NCBI GenBank assembly: GCA_022562055.1
Contig: JADFQA010000006.1
Location: 31,475-95,474 of the forward strand
From: Acidobacteriota bacterium
GTDB taxonomy: Bacteria; Actinomycetota; Acidimicrobiia; Spongiisociales; UBA5794
DNA length: 64,000 nucleotides
Direction: 5' to 3'
Of the stretch, positions 8,242-17,671 are shown piece after piece. The translations under genes were made by a program, and so were the position numbers. Position 1 is the stretch's first letter. Each line of letters starts with the position of its first letter. The notes beneath the pieces are model-generated. The model had not been told where the DNA came from, did no database searches, and worked only from the letters and a program-made list of their open reading frames with translations.

Positions 8242-9755
8242 CCGACCACACGCCTGAAGACGTTGAAGCCCTCGACGATTCAGACGACCTCGCTGCACAT
8301 CCGCTCACAGCGTTGCGTCTTGAGAAGCATCTAAAGGCAATCGAGTCGGGATCGTACCCGTACCGCTTTGAACGTAGCCATCTTGCAGCAGAGCTACATT
8401 CGGAGTTCGGCTCGTTAGAACCCGCTTCCGAGACCGACACGGTTGCCCGCGTCGCGGGGCGCATATTCAATGTTCGGTCAATGGGAAAACTGACCTTTGC
8501 GGTCCTCCAGGATGTTTCCGGTACGGTGCAGCTCTTCGTCGACAAACGCACTTTGGGTGACGAGGCATACGCAGAATTCGCCTCCCTTGACCTTGCAGAT
8601 TGGATCGGGGTCGAGGGGCTCGTTATGACGTCCAAGAAGGGCGAACTGAGCGTCCGCGTGCGGTCCTTTGAGTTGCTTGCGAAGTCGCTGCGTCCGTTTC
8701 CCGACAAGTGGCACGGGCTTGCGGACAAAGGCAGACGCTTTCGCCAGCGTTACCTTGATCTCGCCACCAATGAGGAGGCGCGTCGGACCGCGCTGGCGCG
8801 GGTATCGATCGTCCGGACGATTCGTGACGAGTTCCACAAACGCGGCTACATCGAGGTCGAGACACCCATCCTTCAGGCACAGGCCGGCGGCGCCGCGGCA
8901 CGTCCGTTTGTTACCCACCACAACGGTCTTGGCATCGATATGTATCTTCGTATCGCGACAGAGTTGCATCTCAAGCGGCTCATCGTCGGTGGTCTCGAAA
9001 AGGTGTTCGAGGTCGGTCGCATCTTTCGCAACGAGGGCATCGATGCTACCCACAGCCCCGAGTTCACCATGGTGGAGGCGTATGAGGCGTTTGCGGACTA
9101 CACCGACATCATGACCCTCATGGAGGAGCTGTTCGAAGCTGTCGCGATCGATGTCAACGGTGTCTCGACGATTGACGTTGCTGGGCGGACAGTGGATCTC
9201 GCCGGCCCGTACCGTCGAATTTCCGTGATCGATCTTGTCAATGAGGCACTCGGTCGTGAGGTCGGCTTCGATATGGGCCTTGACGATCTGCGGTCGATAG
9301 CGGCCGAGAACGGTGTTGATGTCCAGCCGGCGTGGGGGCACGGAAAACTCATCTATGGACTCTTCGAGGAGCTATGCGAGGACGACCTTATCGAGCCGAC
9401 GTTTGTCATCGATCACCCCGTCGAGATTTCGCCGTTGACGAGGGTGCACCGGTCGGACCCGAATCTCGTTGAACGCTTCGAGCTGTACATCGGTGGAAGC
9501 GAAATGTGCGACGCGTTCTCAGAACTCAACGATCCGCTCGACCAACGTGCCCGTTTTGCGGCACAGGCCAAAGCGAGAGCCGCGGGTGACGACGAGGCAC
9601 AACTCATTGATGAGGACTTCCTCATCGCGCTTGAGTACGGCATGCCGCCAACCGGGGGCCTCGGCTTTGGCGTTGATCGCTTGGTGATGTTGCTTACCGG
9701 CCAGGACACCATCCGCGAGGTAGTGCTCTTCCCCCAAATGCGCCCAAACGATTAG
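8238..9755 (+). CDS. lysS: lysyl-tRNA synthetase, class II
   Basis: LysRS charges tRNA-Lys. An OB-fold anticodon-binding domain (about residues 70-165) precedes the class II core. Motif 2 is seen as FEVGRIFRNEGID with HSPEFTMVEAYEA after it, and motif 3 as GMPPTGGLGFGVDRLVMLLTG near the C terminus. The ATG at 8238 overlaps the coaX stop (ATGA) and gives 505 residues, normal for the family. A short acidic N-terminal extension precedes the fold. Its 3' end overlaps the convergent polyprenyl synthase gene by four bases. Confidence 0.95.
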   Translation: MTDHTPEDVEALDDSDDLAAHPLTALRLEKHLKAIESGSYPYRFERSHLAAELHSEFGSLEPASETDTVARVAGRIFNVRSMGKLTFAVLQDVSGTVQLFVDKRTLGDEAYAEFASLDLADWIGVEGLVMTSKKGELSVRVRSFELLAKSLRPFPDKWHGLADKGRRFRQRYLDLATNEEARRTALARVSIVRTIRDEFHKRGYIEVETPILQAQAGGAAARPFVTHHNGLGIDMYLRIATELHLKRLIVGGLEKVFEVGRIFRNEGIDATHSPEFTMVEAYEAFADYTDIMTLMEELFEAVAIDVNGVSTIDVAGRTVDLAGPYRRISVIDLVNEALGREVGFDMGLDDLRSIAAENGVDVQPAWGHGKLIYGLFEELCEDDLIEPTFVIDHPVEISPLTRVHRSDPNLVERFELYIGGSEMCDAFSELNDPLDQRARFAAQAKARAAGDDEAQLIDEDFLIALEYGMPPTGGLGFGVDRLVMLLTGQDTIREVVLFPQMRPND

Positions 9756-10741
9756 CTGATCGCGGCTTCGACTCGGCCGAGTAGGTATTGGTCGAGGTTT
9801 GCGAACACGGGTGTCAGTGCACTGACGGGCAGGCGGCTGATCGCGGCTTCGGCGGCGGCGAGTCGGTCGACTGCTTCGGCCATGGTCCTCTCGACGTAAC
9901 TACCCGAGCGAACCAGCCCGATAACCTTCGCGACGGCTTCGGGCGCGTACGGGGCGTCTGACAGGAGAGAGCGGATTTCCGGCCCCTCTGGTCCTGCGAG
10001 GGCATAGAGCACCGGCAGGGTAAATGTTCCTTCGCCGATGTCCGAGCCAGCCGGTTTGCCAAGGAAATCGTCTGATGCAACGAGGTCCAGGACGTCGTCG
10101 GTGATCTGGAACGCAAGTCCCATCTCCCAAGCCCACTCCGATACCGCCTCGATGTGATCGCGCTCTGCGCTGGCGGTCAGGGCGCCCAGACGGGCCGATG
10201 TCTGGATGAGGCTCGCCGTCTTGCCTCCGATGACTTCGTAATAATCGTCGGGGCCGTGTTCGAACTCGTGCTCAAGTTGGAGTTCGAGCACTTGGCCTTC
10301 GCACAGCGTCGCGTAGGTGTTTGCGATCAGGGCAACCGCTTCTTCACCGAGAGGCGCCGCGACCTCTGAGGCTCGGGCCAAGAGAAAGTCGCCAGCAAGA
10401 ATCGCGATCGTGTTCGTCCAGTTTGAGTTGACCGACGAATCACCTCGCCGCGTGTCTGCCTCATCAATCACATCATCGTGATACAGCGATCCAACGTGGA
10501 CAAGCTCGACCGAAACGCCGGCTTCTACCGGGCCGTGGTCCGGATTCGGGCCAAGTTCCCCGGCGACTTGGGCGAGAAGAGGTCGGTACCGCTTGCCGCC
10601 GGCGTGGAGCCCGTGTTGAGCGATTTCGGTCAGGAAGGTTGTGCGTGCAACGGTGACCTCGCGAAGACGCTGCTCGACGCGTTCGAGACGTGTCCATACG
10701 GCTTCGATTGGGACGAGGTCACGAAGGACAGGTCGGTCCAC
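9752..10741 (-). CDS. trans-polyprenyl diphosphate synthase
   Basis: This isoprenoid chain-elongating enzyme adds isopentenyl diphosphate to an allylic primer, giving a quinone or carotenoid side chain. Both aspartate-rich motifs are visible: HDDVIDEADTRRG near residues 89-101 and ITDDVLDLVASDDFLGK in the second half. GGKRYRPLL and GGKTASLI provide the other substrate contacts. The GTG start at 10741 follows a clear AGGAG. Product length cannot be told from sequence alone; heptaprenyl or octaprenyl synthase is most likely given its single-copy look. Its stop codon overlaps that of lysS. Confidence 0.9.
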   Translation of the reverse strand: MDRPVLRDLVPIEAVWTRLERVEQRLREVTVARTTFLTEIAQHGLHAGGKRYRPLLAQVAGELGPNPDHGPVEAGVSVELVHVGSLYHDDVIDEADTRRGDSSVNSNWTNTIAILAGDFLLARASEVAAPLGEEAVALIANTYATLCEGQVLELQLEHEFEHGPDDYYEVIGGKTASLIQTSARLGALTASAERDHIEAVSEWAWEMGLAFQITDDVLDLVASDDFLGKPAGSDIGEGTFTLPVLYALAGPEGPEIRSLLSDAPYAPEAVAKVIGLVRSGSYVERTMAEAVDRLAAAEAAISRLPVSALTPVFANLDQYLLGRVEAAIS

Positions 10742-10952
10742 GTAGCGAACTCCTGCTCGGGGATCACAATTCTAGCGGATCGTCCATTGCGATAGTCCGT
10801 GGCAACGCCCAACCTCGTCGCTGCCGCGGTCTAGGGACACCCGTTGCGTCGCTGTCTCTCGTGGATCGGCGCCGCAAGAAAAAGACTCGGACGCGTTCGG
10901 AAACGTAACATCCAGTTTCGCTACGATGCGTGCCCAGACGAGGAGATGTTGG

Positions 10953-11819
10953 ATGGGATTGGTTAGCGGCATCAACCGGCGGACGTTCATTACAGATCTT
11001 GGCAGGGGAGCCTTTGCGATCGCCGTGCTGGGATCTGCGTTGCAAGCGTGCGGCAGCGACGATACCCAAGCCGCCACGACCACAGGTTCCCCGAACATCA
11101 GCACCACTTCTGTGCCGTCTTCGGGGTCGGGCGGTACGAAGGCTCCGGACACTGCGCCGGCTGCGACCAGTACGACAGCCGCCGCGGCGGCAGCTACTTC
11201 ATCGACCGCTCCGCCGATCGATGCGAGCGACCCCGTGGCGTGGGAACGGGTAAATCTTGGATTCGTTTCGGCATACATTTTGGCGCGGGCCGGGGAGGCC
11301 ATGATTGTTGACACCGGCGTGTCGGGTAGTGAGGGCGCAATTGAAGCCAGCCTCCAAGACGTCGGATTGGAATGGGGAGACGTCGCTCACGTCCTCCTTA
11401 CCCACCTCCACAATGACCATCAAGGCAGCTTTCAGGCCGTCCTCAACCTTGCGTCCGACGCTGCCGGTTATGCCGGGGCAGCGGACATTCCTGGGATTGC
11501 ATCACCTCGCGAGCTGAAAGCCGTTGGTGACGGCGACACGGTGTTCGGGTTAGAGATCATCAACACGCCCGGTCACACTCCAGGACATATTTCCGTCCTC
11601 GATCCAGTCGGAAGACTGTTGGTGGCCGGTGACGCTCTCAACGGCTCCAATGGGGGCGTCGTTGGGGCCAACCAGCAGTTTTCGCCCGACATGGTTAGCG
11701 CCGACGAGTCGGTCAAGAAACTTGCGGCGTTGGCCATCGACACGATTGTGTTTGGCCACGGGGAGCCCATCGAGTCGGGTGCAGGCGATCTGCTTACCGC
11801 ACTTGCGGCAAGTCTTTAG
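10953..11819 (+). CDS. Tat-exported lipoprotein of the metallo-beta-lactamase fold
   Basis: The N terminus reads NRRTFITDLGRGAFAIAVLG and then LQACGS: a twin-arginine signal followed by a lipobox. A Thr/Ser/Ala-rich spacer of about 60 residues leads to a metallo-hydrolase domain with the zinc motif THLHNDHQGS, a later NTPGHTPGH, GDAL and FGHGEP. It is thus a membrane-tethered, extracytoplasmic hydrolase; the substrate is unknown (lactonase- or glyoxalase-like are possible). I use ATG 10953 because AGGAG lies seven bases upstream; the frame is open from 10926. It is divergent from the polyprenyl synthase. Confidence 0.87.
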   Translation: MGLVSGINRRTFITDLGRGAFAIAVLGSALQACGSDDTQAATTTGSPNISTTSVPSSGSGGTKAPDTAPAATSTTAAAAAATSSTAPPIDASDPVAWERVNLGFVSAYILARAGEAMIVDTGVSGSEGAIEASLQDVGLEWGDVAHVLLTHLHNDHQGSFQAVLNLASDAAGYAGAADIPGIASPRELKAVGDGDTVFGLEIINTPGHTPGHISVLDPVGRLLVAGDALNGSNGGVVGANQQFSPDMVSADESVKKLAALAIDTIVFGHGEPIESGAGDLLTALAASL

Positions 11820-11973
11820 TCGGTGCGCCTGGTCTCATCGGCCGAGTTAGGACGGGAACAATTCATCGGAGATGTACGTTCCCTTCAACCATTGGGAGTT
11901 TTGGCCGACAGTACGAGTGGCGGCGAAAGAAAGCGAGACGATGCGGTGGTCAAAGTATGGGCGCTCCGCACGC

Positions 11974-11979
11974 TATAAT
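11974..11979 (+). promoter_or_regulatory. candidate -10 element for clpC
   Basis: TATAAT matches the sigma-70 consensus exactly and lies 54 bases upstream of the clpC GTG in the 214-base gap after the metallo-hydrolase gene. I see no convincing -35 hexamer at normal spacing. Confidence 0.35.
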
Positions 11980-12033
11980 CACGGAGGCGTCCCTGGACCT
12001 TCCGGGTCGCCGTATTTGTTGAGGTAGTAACAG

Positions 12034-14535
12034 GTGTTTGAACGATTTACAGATCGGGCCCGCAGGGTCGTAGTTCTCGCCCAAGAAGAAGCGCGGCTGC
12101 TGAACCACAACTACATCGGTACCGAGCACATCCTGCTCGGGCTGATCCATGAGGGTGAGGGTGTCGCTGCTCGGGCGCTCGAAGGCCTCGGTATCAACCT
12201 CGAGTCGGTCCGATCTCAAGTGGGCGAGATCATCGGCCAAGGCTCCCAGGCACCGACCGGTCATATTCCTTTCACGCCCCGCGCCAAAAAGGTTCTGGAG
12301 CTCTCGCTGCGCGAAGCGCTGCAGCTCGGGCACAACTACATCGGTACCGAGCACATTCTGCTCGGGCTGATTCGCGAAGGCGAGGGTGTTGCAGCCCAAG
12401 TCTTACAGCAGCTTGGCGCCGAACTCCACAAGGTGCGCCAAACAGTGATTCAACTGCTGTCCGGCGTCCAGGGCGACAGCGGCAGCGAGTCTTCGCGGTC
12501 CGGGTCTTCGTCGCGGTCCTCTTCGGGCGGCTCCGGCGGGACCGGGTCGGCCGTGCTGGATCAATTCGGGCGCAACCTCACAACACTTGCCCGCGAGCGC
12601 AAGCTCGACGTCGTCATTGGTCGTTCGAAGGAGATCGAGCGGGTCATGCAGGTTCTCTCGCGCCGGACAAAGAACAACCCGGTTCTCATTGGCGAACCCG
12701 GTGTCGGTAAGACGGCGATCGTAGAAGGCCTCGCACAGCTGATTGTGGACGACACCGTCCCAGACACGCTGACGGGCAAACACCTCTACACACTCGACCT
12801 CGGTGCGTTGGTCGCGGGCTCGCGCTACCGCGGCGACTTCGAAGAGCGGCTCAAAAAGGTCCTCAAAGAGATCCGCACCCGCGGTGACATCATCCTGTTT
12901 ATCGACGAGATCCATACTTTGGTTGGCGCCGGTGCAGCCGAAGGTGCAATCGATGCCGCCAGCATCCTCAAGCCAATGCTCGCACGAGGCGAGTTGCAAA
13001 CAATCGGCGCGACCACTCTTGAGGAATACCGCAAGTACTTTGAGAAGGACGCAGCTCTTGAGCGGCGTTTCCAGCCGATAACTGTTGAGGAGCCGTCGGT
13101 TGCAGACACCATCAAGATTCTCGAGGGGCTGCGCCCAAGCTACGAGGAGCATCACAAGGTGCGTTTCACCGATCAAGCCCTGGTTGATGCAGCCAACCTT
13201 TCGAACCGATACATTGCGGATCGTTTTCTTCCTGACAAAGCCATCGACCTCATCGACGAGGCGGGCTCTCGGATGCGTCTCAAACAGAGCAACTTCCCTA
13301 GCGACGTGAAAGACCTCGACAACAAGATCTCCAAGTTGCGCACCGACAAGCGTGACGCCATCAATTCGCAGCAGTTCGAGCGGGCCGCGCAGCTACGCGA
13401 CCAGGAACGGACGCTGCTTACAGAGCGCGCAGAAATGACGTCGAACCTTGACGGTGGCGACGACTACTCCGTCGTCATTGACGACGAGGAAATCGCTGAA
13501 GTTCTCGCCCAGTGGACTGGTATTCCGGTGCAGCGTCTCACCGACGAAGAGACCGTGAAGCTGCTTGAGATGGAAGATCATCTCCATAAACGTATCGTCG
13601 GCCAGCACGACGCAATTACTTCGGTTTCCAAGGCAATCAGACGCACGCGGTCTGGTCTCAAAGATCCCAAACGTCCGGGTGGCTCGTTCATCTTCCTTGG
13701 TCCGTCCGGTGTTGGAAAGACCGAAACCGCAAAGACCCTTGCTGACTTCCTGTTTGGGGACGAGGACGCCCTCATCCAAATCGACATGTCTGAGTACATG
13801 GAAAAACATGCGGTGAGTCGTCTCATCGGGTCGCCACCCGGATACGTCGGATACGACGAGGGCGGACAACTCACCGAGGCGGTGCGTCGTAAACCATTCT
13901 CTATCGTCCTGTTCGACGAGATCGAAAAAGCCCATCCTGACGTGTTCAACATCTTGCTGCAGATACTCGAAGACGGTCGCCTGACCGACTCGCAAGGTCG
14001 CAGCATCGATTTCAAGAACACCGTCATCATCATGACCTCAAACCTGGGGACAGCTGACCTGGCCAGGAAGTCGATCGGGTTCTCCGCCGACTCTGATGAG
14101 CTTTCCTACCAGCAAGTAAAAGACAAGGTCATGGACGCGCTCAAGGGGCACTTCCGGGTCGAGTTCCTGAACCGGATCGACGAGATCATCGTGTTCCACG
14201 AACTCAAGGTCCAGGAGGTCAAACAGATCGTTGACCTCCTCCTTGAGCGCATCCGGGTTCAGCTCGAATCCAAATCGCTTGACCTCATGCTCACCGACGA
14301 GGCAAAAATGGTTCTGGCGGAAAGTGGATACGATGCCCAGCTTGGAGCTCGCCCACTACGGCGCGCAATCCAGCGCCTGCTCGAAGATCCGTTGAGCGAG
14401 ATAATGCTGTTCAAGGACTTCCCTGCCGGCGCCACCATCCTGGTCGATGTCGACCCTGACGACCCAGAGGCACTGAGTTTCACGTCCATGGCGACCCCGG
14501 AATCGCCACTCGTGGAACTCGCAGAGAGCGAATAG
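12034..14535 (+). CDS. clpC: ClpC, AAA+ unfoldase of the Clp protease
   Basis: ClpC unfolds substrates and feeds them to ClpP. Two N-terminal Clp repeats (each with [14 protein letters not shown], about residues 25-40 and 100-115) precede a Ser/Gly-rich linker. The first ATPase domain has [10 protein letters not shown] near 222 and ILFIDEIH near 288. A UVR-type middle segment ([16 protein letters not shown]) follows, and the second ATPase domain has [12 protein letters not shown] and [15 protein letters not shown]. The total of 833 residues is normal. It starts at GTG 12034. Unlike in Bacillus it is not directly joined to radA-disA; an ABC transporter operon separates them. Confidence 0.96.
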   Translation: MFERFTDRARRVVVLAQEEARLLNHNYIGTEHILLGLIHEGEGVAARALEGLGINLESVRSQVGEIIGQGSQAPTGHIPFTPRAKKVLELSLREALQLGHNYIGTEHILLGLIREGEGVAAQVLQQLGAELHKVRQTVIQLLSGVQGDSGSESSRSGSSSRSSSGGSGGTGSAVLDQFGRNLTTLARERKLDVVIGRSKEIERVMQVLSRRTKNNPVLIGEPGVGKTAIVEGLAQLIVDDTVPDTLTGKHLYTLDLGALVAGSRYRGDFEERLKKVLKEIRTRGDIILFIDEIHTLVGAGAAEGAIDAASILKPMLARGELQTIGATTLEEYRKYFEKDAALERRFQPITVEEPSVADTIKILEGLRPSYEEHHKVRFTDQALVDAANLSNRYIADRFLPDKAIDLIDEAGSRMRLKQSNFPSDVKDLDNKISKLRTDKRDAINSQQFERAAQLRDQERTLLTERAEMTSNLDGGDDYSVVIDDEEIAEVLAQWTGIPVQRLTDEETVKLLEMEDHLHKRIVGQHDAITSVSKAIRRTRSGLKDPKRPGGSFIFLGPSGVGKTETAKTLADFLFGDEDALIQIDMSEYMEKHAVSRLIGSPPGYVGYDEGGQLTEAVRRKPFSIVLFDEIEKAHPDVFNILLQILEDGRLTDSQGRSIDFKNTVIIMTSNLGTADLARKSIGFSADSDELSYQQVKDKVMDALKGHFRVEFLNRIDEIIVFHELKVQEVKQIVDLLLERIRVQLESKSLDLMLTDEAKMVLAESGYDAQLGARPLRRAIQRLLEDPLSEIMLFKDFPAGATILVDVDPDDPEALSFTSMATPESPLVELAESE

Positions 14536-14614
14536 GCTCAGCGTCACGTTTCGCGGCTTCGGCCCAATTTTGCATACTCGGCTCCGAGCCCGACGTGCCC
14601 CCATCTGATTGCAC

Positions 14615-14729
14615 TACAATTAGACCCGTTGCCTGAACGGTTTCAGGTGGAACAAAGTTCTTGCGTTCCGTTAGGATATTGATCTCCCGTCTCTCGATGG
14701 GAAAGACCATGTATGGAGGAATCATCACG
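14615..14729 (+). promoter_or_regulatory. candidate promoter and structured leader of the BMP operon
   Basis: A -10-like TACAAT at 14615-14620 is followed by about 100 bases of leader with several small stem-loops. The clearest is CCTGAA-CGGT-TTCAGG, with a competing CCGTT-GCCTG-AACGG sharing bases, and a GGAAC...GTTCC pair lies just downstream. GGAGGA at 14715-14720 is the ribosome site. I do not recognise a known riboswitch; the mutually exclusive hairpins could act as a switch, but this is conjecture. Confidence 0.3.
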
Positions 14730-15908
14730 ATGATGAGAAGGCTACGAAGCAGGGGAGTGTTTGTCGGGCTCATTCTTGCGTTCGCCCTCGTGGCGGCCGC
14801 TTGCGCCGACGACACCCCCGCTGATACAACGACCGCTGCGCCGCCGGCTACCACTGCAGCGCCTGCACCAACGACGACGACCGCTGCGCCAGTAGTGACG
14901 GCAGCGCCTGAGACTACAACCACGTTGCCGCCGCCACTGGAGTTTGCTGTGTGTCAGGTTTCTGACACCGGTGGTATCGATGACAAGAGCTTCAACGAGA
15001 CTGCGTTCCTCGGTGCTACCCGTGCCGTAGAGGAAATCGCTGGTGTCACAGAGGCGAAGTTCCTTGAGTCTCAGAGTCCGGCGGATTTCCGCCCGAACAT
15101 TGATGCATTCATCGACCAGGGCTGCGATCTGATCGTCACCGTGGGCTTCTTGCTCGCCGACGATACGGCTGCGGCTGCTCAGGACAATCCTGATCAGCTA
15201 TTCGCCATCATCGACTTCCCTGGTCTCGAGGAGAATATTCGCGGTATCGGGTTCGCCACAGAGGAGGCAGCGTTCCTCGCCGGTTACCTCGCCGCGGCCG
15301 TCTCCCAAACAGGGATTGTCGGCACGTTTGGCGGGATCAATATTCCACCGGTGACCGTGTTCATGGACGGTTTTTTCTACGGTGTGCAGAGATACAACGA
15401 GGACAAAGGTGCAAGCGTCAAGGTGCTCGGTTGGGACCCTGAAAACCCAGACTCTGGCTTGTTCACGGGCAACTTCGAGTCGACCGATGACGGACTTACG
15501 TTCGGCCAGAACCTCATCGACGAGGGCGCTGACGTGTTGTTGCCAGTCGCTGGGCCTGTTGGTCTAGGTACCGCGCAGGCGGCTCTCGACAACCCCGGTG
15601 TGTTGATGATCGGTGTAGATGCTGATCAGTTCAACTCAGCTCCGTCGGAGTTCCAGGGTGTCTGGTTGACGTCGATCCTCAAGCGTATGGACAACGCTGT
15701 TCTCGCTACGGTGAAGAACGTCGTCACGCTTGGTGTTCTGGGTAACCCATACAACGGCACCCTGGCTAACGAGGGAGTCGGCATTGCCGAGTTCCACGAC
15801 CTTGCGGGTTCGGTTTCGGCCGAGCTTGCCGCCGAGATTGACGCGCTGCGAGCCGGCATCATTGACGGAAGCGTCATTGTTGTTCCGGCGACGGACGACG
15901 ACAGCTAA
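14730..15908 (+). CDS. BMP-family substrate-binding lipoprotein (nucleoside/basic membrane protein type)
   Basis: This is the extracytoplasmic solute-binding component of the ABC importer encoded downstream. The signal sequence ends in the lipobox LVAAACAD with the lipidated Cys at residue 25. A Thr/Pro/Ala-rich linker of about 45 residues follows, then the BMP fold: VCQVSDTGGIDDKSFNETAF, IVTVGFLLADDT, FATEEAAFLAGYLAA and a VGTFGGINIPPVTVFMDGF segment. Known BMP proteins bind nucleosides, though substrate cannot be read here. ATG 14730 has GGAGGA nine bases upstream; the frame is open further up without another ribosome site. Confidence 0.9.
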   Translation: MMRRLRSRGVFVGLILAFALVAAACADDTPADTTTAAPPATTAAPAPTTTTAAPVVTAAPETTTTLPPPLEFAVCQVSDTGGIDDKSFNETAFLGATRAVEEIAGVTEAKFLESQSPADFRPNIDAFIDQGCDLIVTVGFLLADDTAAAAQDNPDQLFAIIDFPGLEENIRGIGFATEEAAFLAGYLAAAVSQTGIVGTFGGINIPPVTVFMDGFFYGVQRYNEDKGASVKVLGWDPENPDSGLFTGNFESTDDGLTFGQNLIDEGADVLLPVAGPVGLGTAQAALDNPGVLMIGVDADQFNSAPSEFQGVWLTSILKRMDNAVLATVKNVVTLGVLGNPYNGTLANEGVGIAEFHDLAGSVSAELAAEIDALRAGIIDGSVIVVPATDDDS

Positions 15909-15929
15909 CCAATACATCCATATCGACCA

Positions 15930-15965
15930 CGAATGCCCCTCTGAGATGACTCGGAGGGGCATTCG
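15930..15965 (+). terminator. strong intercistronic hairpin (terminator or mRNA-stability element)
   Basis: CGAATGCCCCTCTGAG pairs over 16 positions (one G-U) with its downstream complement, around the tetraloop ATGA. It lies 22 bases after the BMP gene stop and 47 bases before the ATPase start I favour. No U-run follows, so it is either a non-canonical terminator giving partial read-through or a stem that protects the lipoprotein message. Confidence 0.7.
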
Positions 15966-16012
15966 TGCGTACAGTGGGTGCCGCGGCGAAGAAGAAAACG
16001 GGAGGCCCAGGC

Positions 16013-17671
16013 TTGGAGCTTGAATTGCGGGGGATCACGAAACGATTCCCCGGTGTCGTCGCAAACGAAAATGTAAACCTCACCATTCGTTCGGGCGAGA
16101 TTGTCGGCCTTCTTGGGGAAAACGGTGCCGGCAAGTCGACGCTCATGAACATCATGTACGGGCTGTATTCGGCTACCGAGGGCGAGATTCTTGTCGATGG
16201 CCAAGTGCAAGACTTCCAGGGTCCCTCCGACGCCATTGCTGCCGGGATCGGAATGGTTCACCAGCACTTCATGCTCGTGCCGGTACTCTCGGTCGCCGAG
16301 AACGTTGTGCTCGGGGTGGAACCGCTCAAGAAGAAGCGCACCCCCTGGGTGTTCTTGGGGTTGGTGGCTGCCGCATTGGTGGTTCTGGCGACGAAGTTGT
16401 TCGGTCTCTTTGGCGTCGAAGAGGGGATCGAGTTTGGTGTAGTTGTCCTGCTTGCAGCCTTTGCGGGGATTGCGTGGGCGCTTCACAGAGACTCCTTGGA
16501 CATCGACGAATCTCGTCGGGATGTACTGGAGATCTCGGCACGGTACGGACTTGAAGTTGACCCGGATGCGCTGATCGAGAACCTCCCCGTTGGCCTCCAG
16601 CAGCGAGTAGAAATCATCAAGGTGCTGTTTCGTGAGGCGGAGATCATCATCTTCGACGAGCCGACCGCGGTTCTCACGCCACAGGAAGTACAGGAGTTTT
16701 TCGCCATCATGCGGTCGTTGCAGGAGGCGGGCAAGGGTGTCGTTTTCATTACTCATAAACTCAACGAAATCACCGAAGTCTGCGATCGGATCGCGGTGTT
16801 GCGTCGCGGCAAGGTCGTTGGTGAGACGACTCCAGCTGAGACGAGCGCCCAGCAGCTTGCAGAGATGATGGTCGGCCGGCCTGTCGATCTGCAGGTCTCC
16901 AAGGCGCCGGCGAAACCGGGTGATGTGGTGCTCGAGGTGCAAGGGCTCACCGTTGAGGATGACCGCGGGCAGACCGCTGTGAAGGACGTGTCGTTCCAAG
17001 TCCGTTCCGGTGAAATAGTCGGCATCGCAGGCATCCAGGGGAATGGTCAGACAGAGCTTGTCGAGGCCATCACAGGCCTGCGCACAGGCGTGAGCGGCAC
17101 GACGTTGCTCAACGGGGAGGACATCTCTCACGGGACACCGCGTTCCATTCATGACGCCGGCGCGGCACATGTACCCGAGGACCGCCAGCGAATGGGTTTG
17201 GTTCTGCCGTTCACATTGACCGAGAACATTGTGCTGAACACGTACCACCTCGCGCCATTCTCTAACGGGGTCGTGATGGATTGGCCCGCATCACAAAAGG
17301 TCGCCGAGGAACTGATCGAGCAGTACGACGTGCGGACGCCGTCTGCCGTCGTCGCTGCTTCGAATCTCTCGGGCGGGAATCAGCAGAAGGTGATCGTTGC
17401 ACGCGAATTTTCTCGAAACGCGCCCCTGGTCGTCGCTAGCCAGCCGACTCGCGGAATCGATGTTGGATCGATTGAGTACATTCACGAGCGCATCGTTGAG
17501 CAGCGTGACAACGGTGCCGCGATCCTCATCGTGTCAACGGAACTCGACGAGATCATGGCATTGAGCGATCGGATTTTAGTCATGTACGAAGGAGAGATCG
17601 TTGCCGAAACCACCCCCAGTGAAACTACGACGACGGATCTGGGACTGTGGATGGCGGGCGCAACCGTATGA
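16013..17671 (+). CDS. ABC importer ATPase (two NBDs) with membrane hairpin inserted in NBD1
   Basis: This is the double ATP-binding subunit of the BMP/nucleoside importer. NBD1 has Walker A GENGAGKST (35-43), Q-loop MVHQHFMLVP, the family's degenerate signature LPVGLQQR and Walker B IIIFDEPTAVLTP. NBD2 has GIQGNGQTELV, LSGGNQQKV and PTRGID. Between Q-loop and signature of NBD1, residues about 105-161 form an insert with two predicted membrane helices (112-131 and 141-157), where Bacillus YufO-like relatives run straight through. The start TTG 16013 is preceded by GGGAGG and gives the standard LELELRGITKRF opening; GTG 15965 is in frame but falls inside the hairpin. The stop overlaps the permease start (ATGA). 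Confidence 0.9.
   Translation: MELELRGITKRFPGVVANENVNLTIRSGEIVGLLGENGAGKSTLMNIMYGLYSATEGEILVDGQVQDFQGPSDAIAAGIGMVHQHFMLVPVLSVAENVVLGVEPLKKKRTPWVFLGLVAAALVVLATKLFGLFGVEEGIEFGVVVLLAAFAGIAWALHRDSLDIDESRRDVLEISARYGLEVDPDALIENLPVGLQQRVEIIKVLFREAEIIIFDEPTAVLTPQEVQEFFAIMRSLQEAGKGVVFITHKLNEITEVCDRIAVLRRGKVVGETTPAETSAQQLAEMMVGRPVDLQVSKAPAKPGDVVLEVQGLTVEDDRGQTAVKDVSFQVRSGEIVGIAGIQGNGQTELVEAITGLRTGVSGTTLLNGEDISHGTPRSIHDAGAAHVPEDRQRMGLVLPFTLTENIVLNTYHLAPFSNGVVMDWPASQKVAEELIEQYDVRTPSAVVAASNLSGGNQQKVIVAREFSRNAPLVVASQPTRGIDVGSIEYIHERIVEQRDNGAAILIVSTELDEIMALSDRILVMYEGEIVAETTPSETTTTDLGLWMAGATV

Noticed and set aside
15905..17248. Minus-strand open frame opposite the ABC ATPase
   Set aside because: Antisense shadow of a clearly coding region; composition is Arg/His-rich without any motif.
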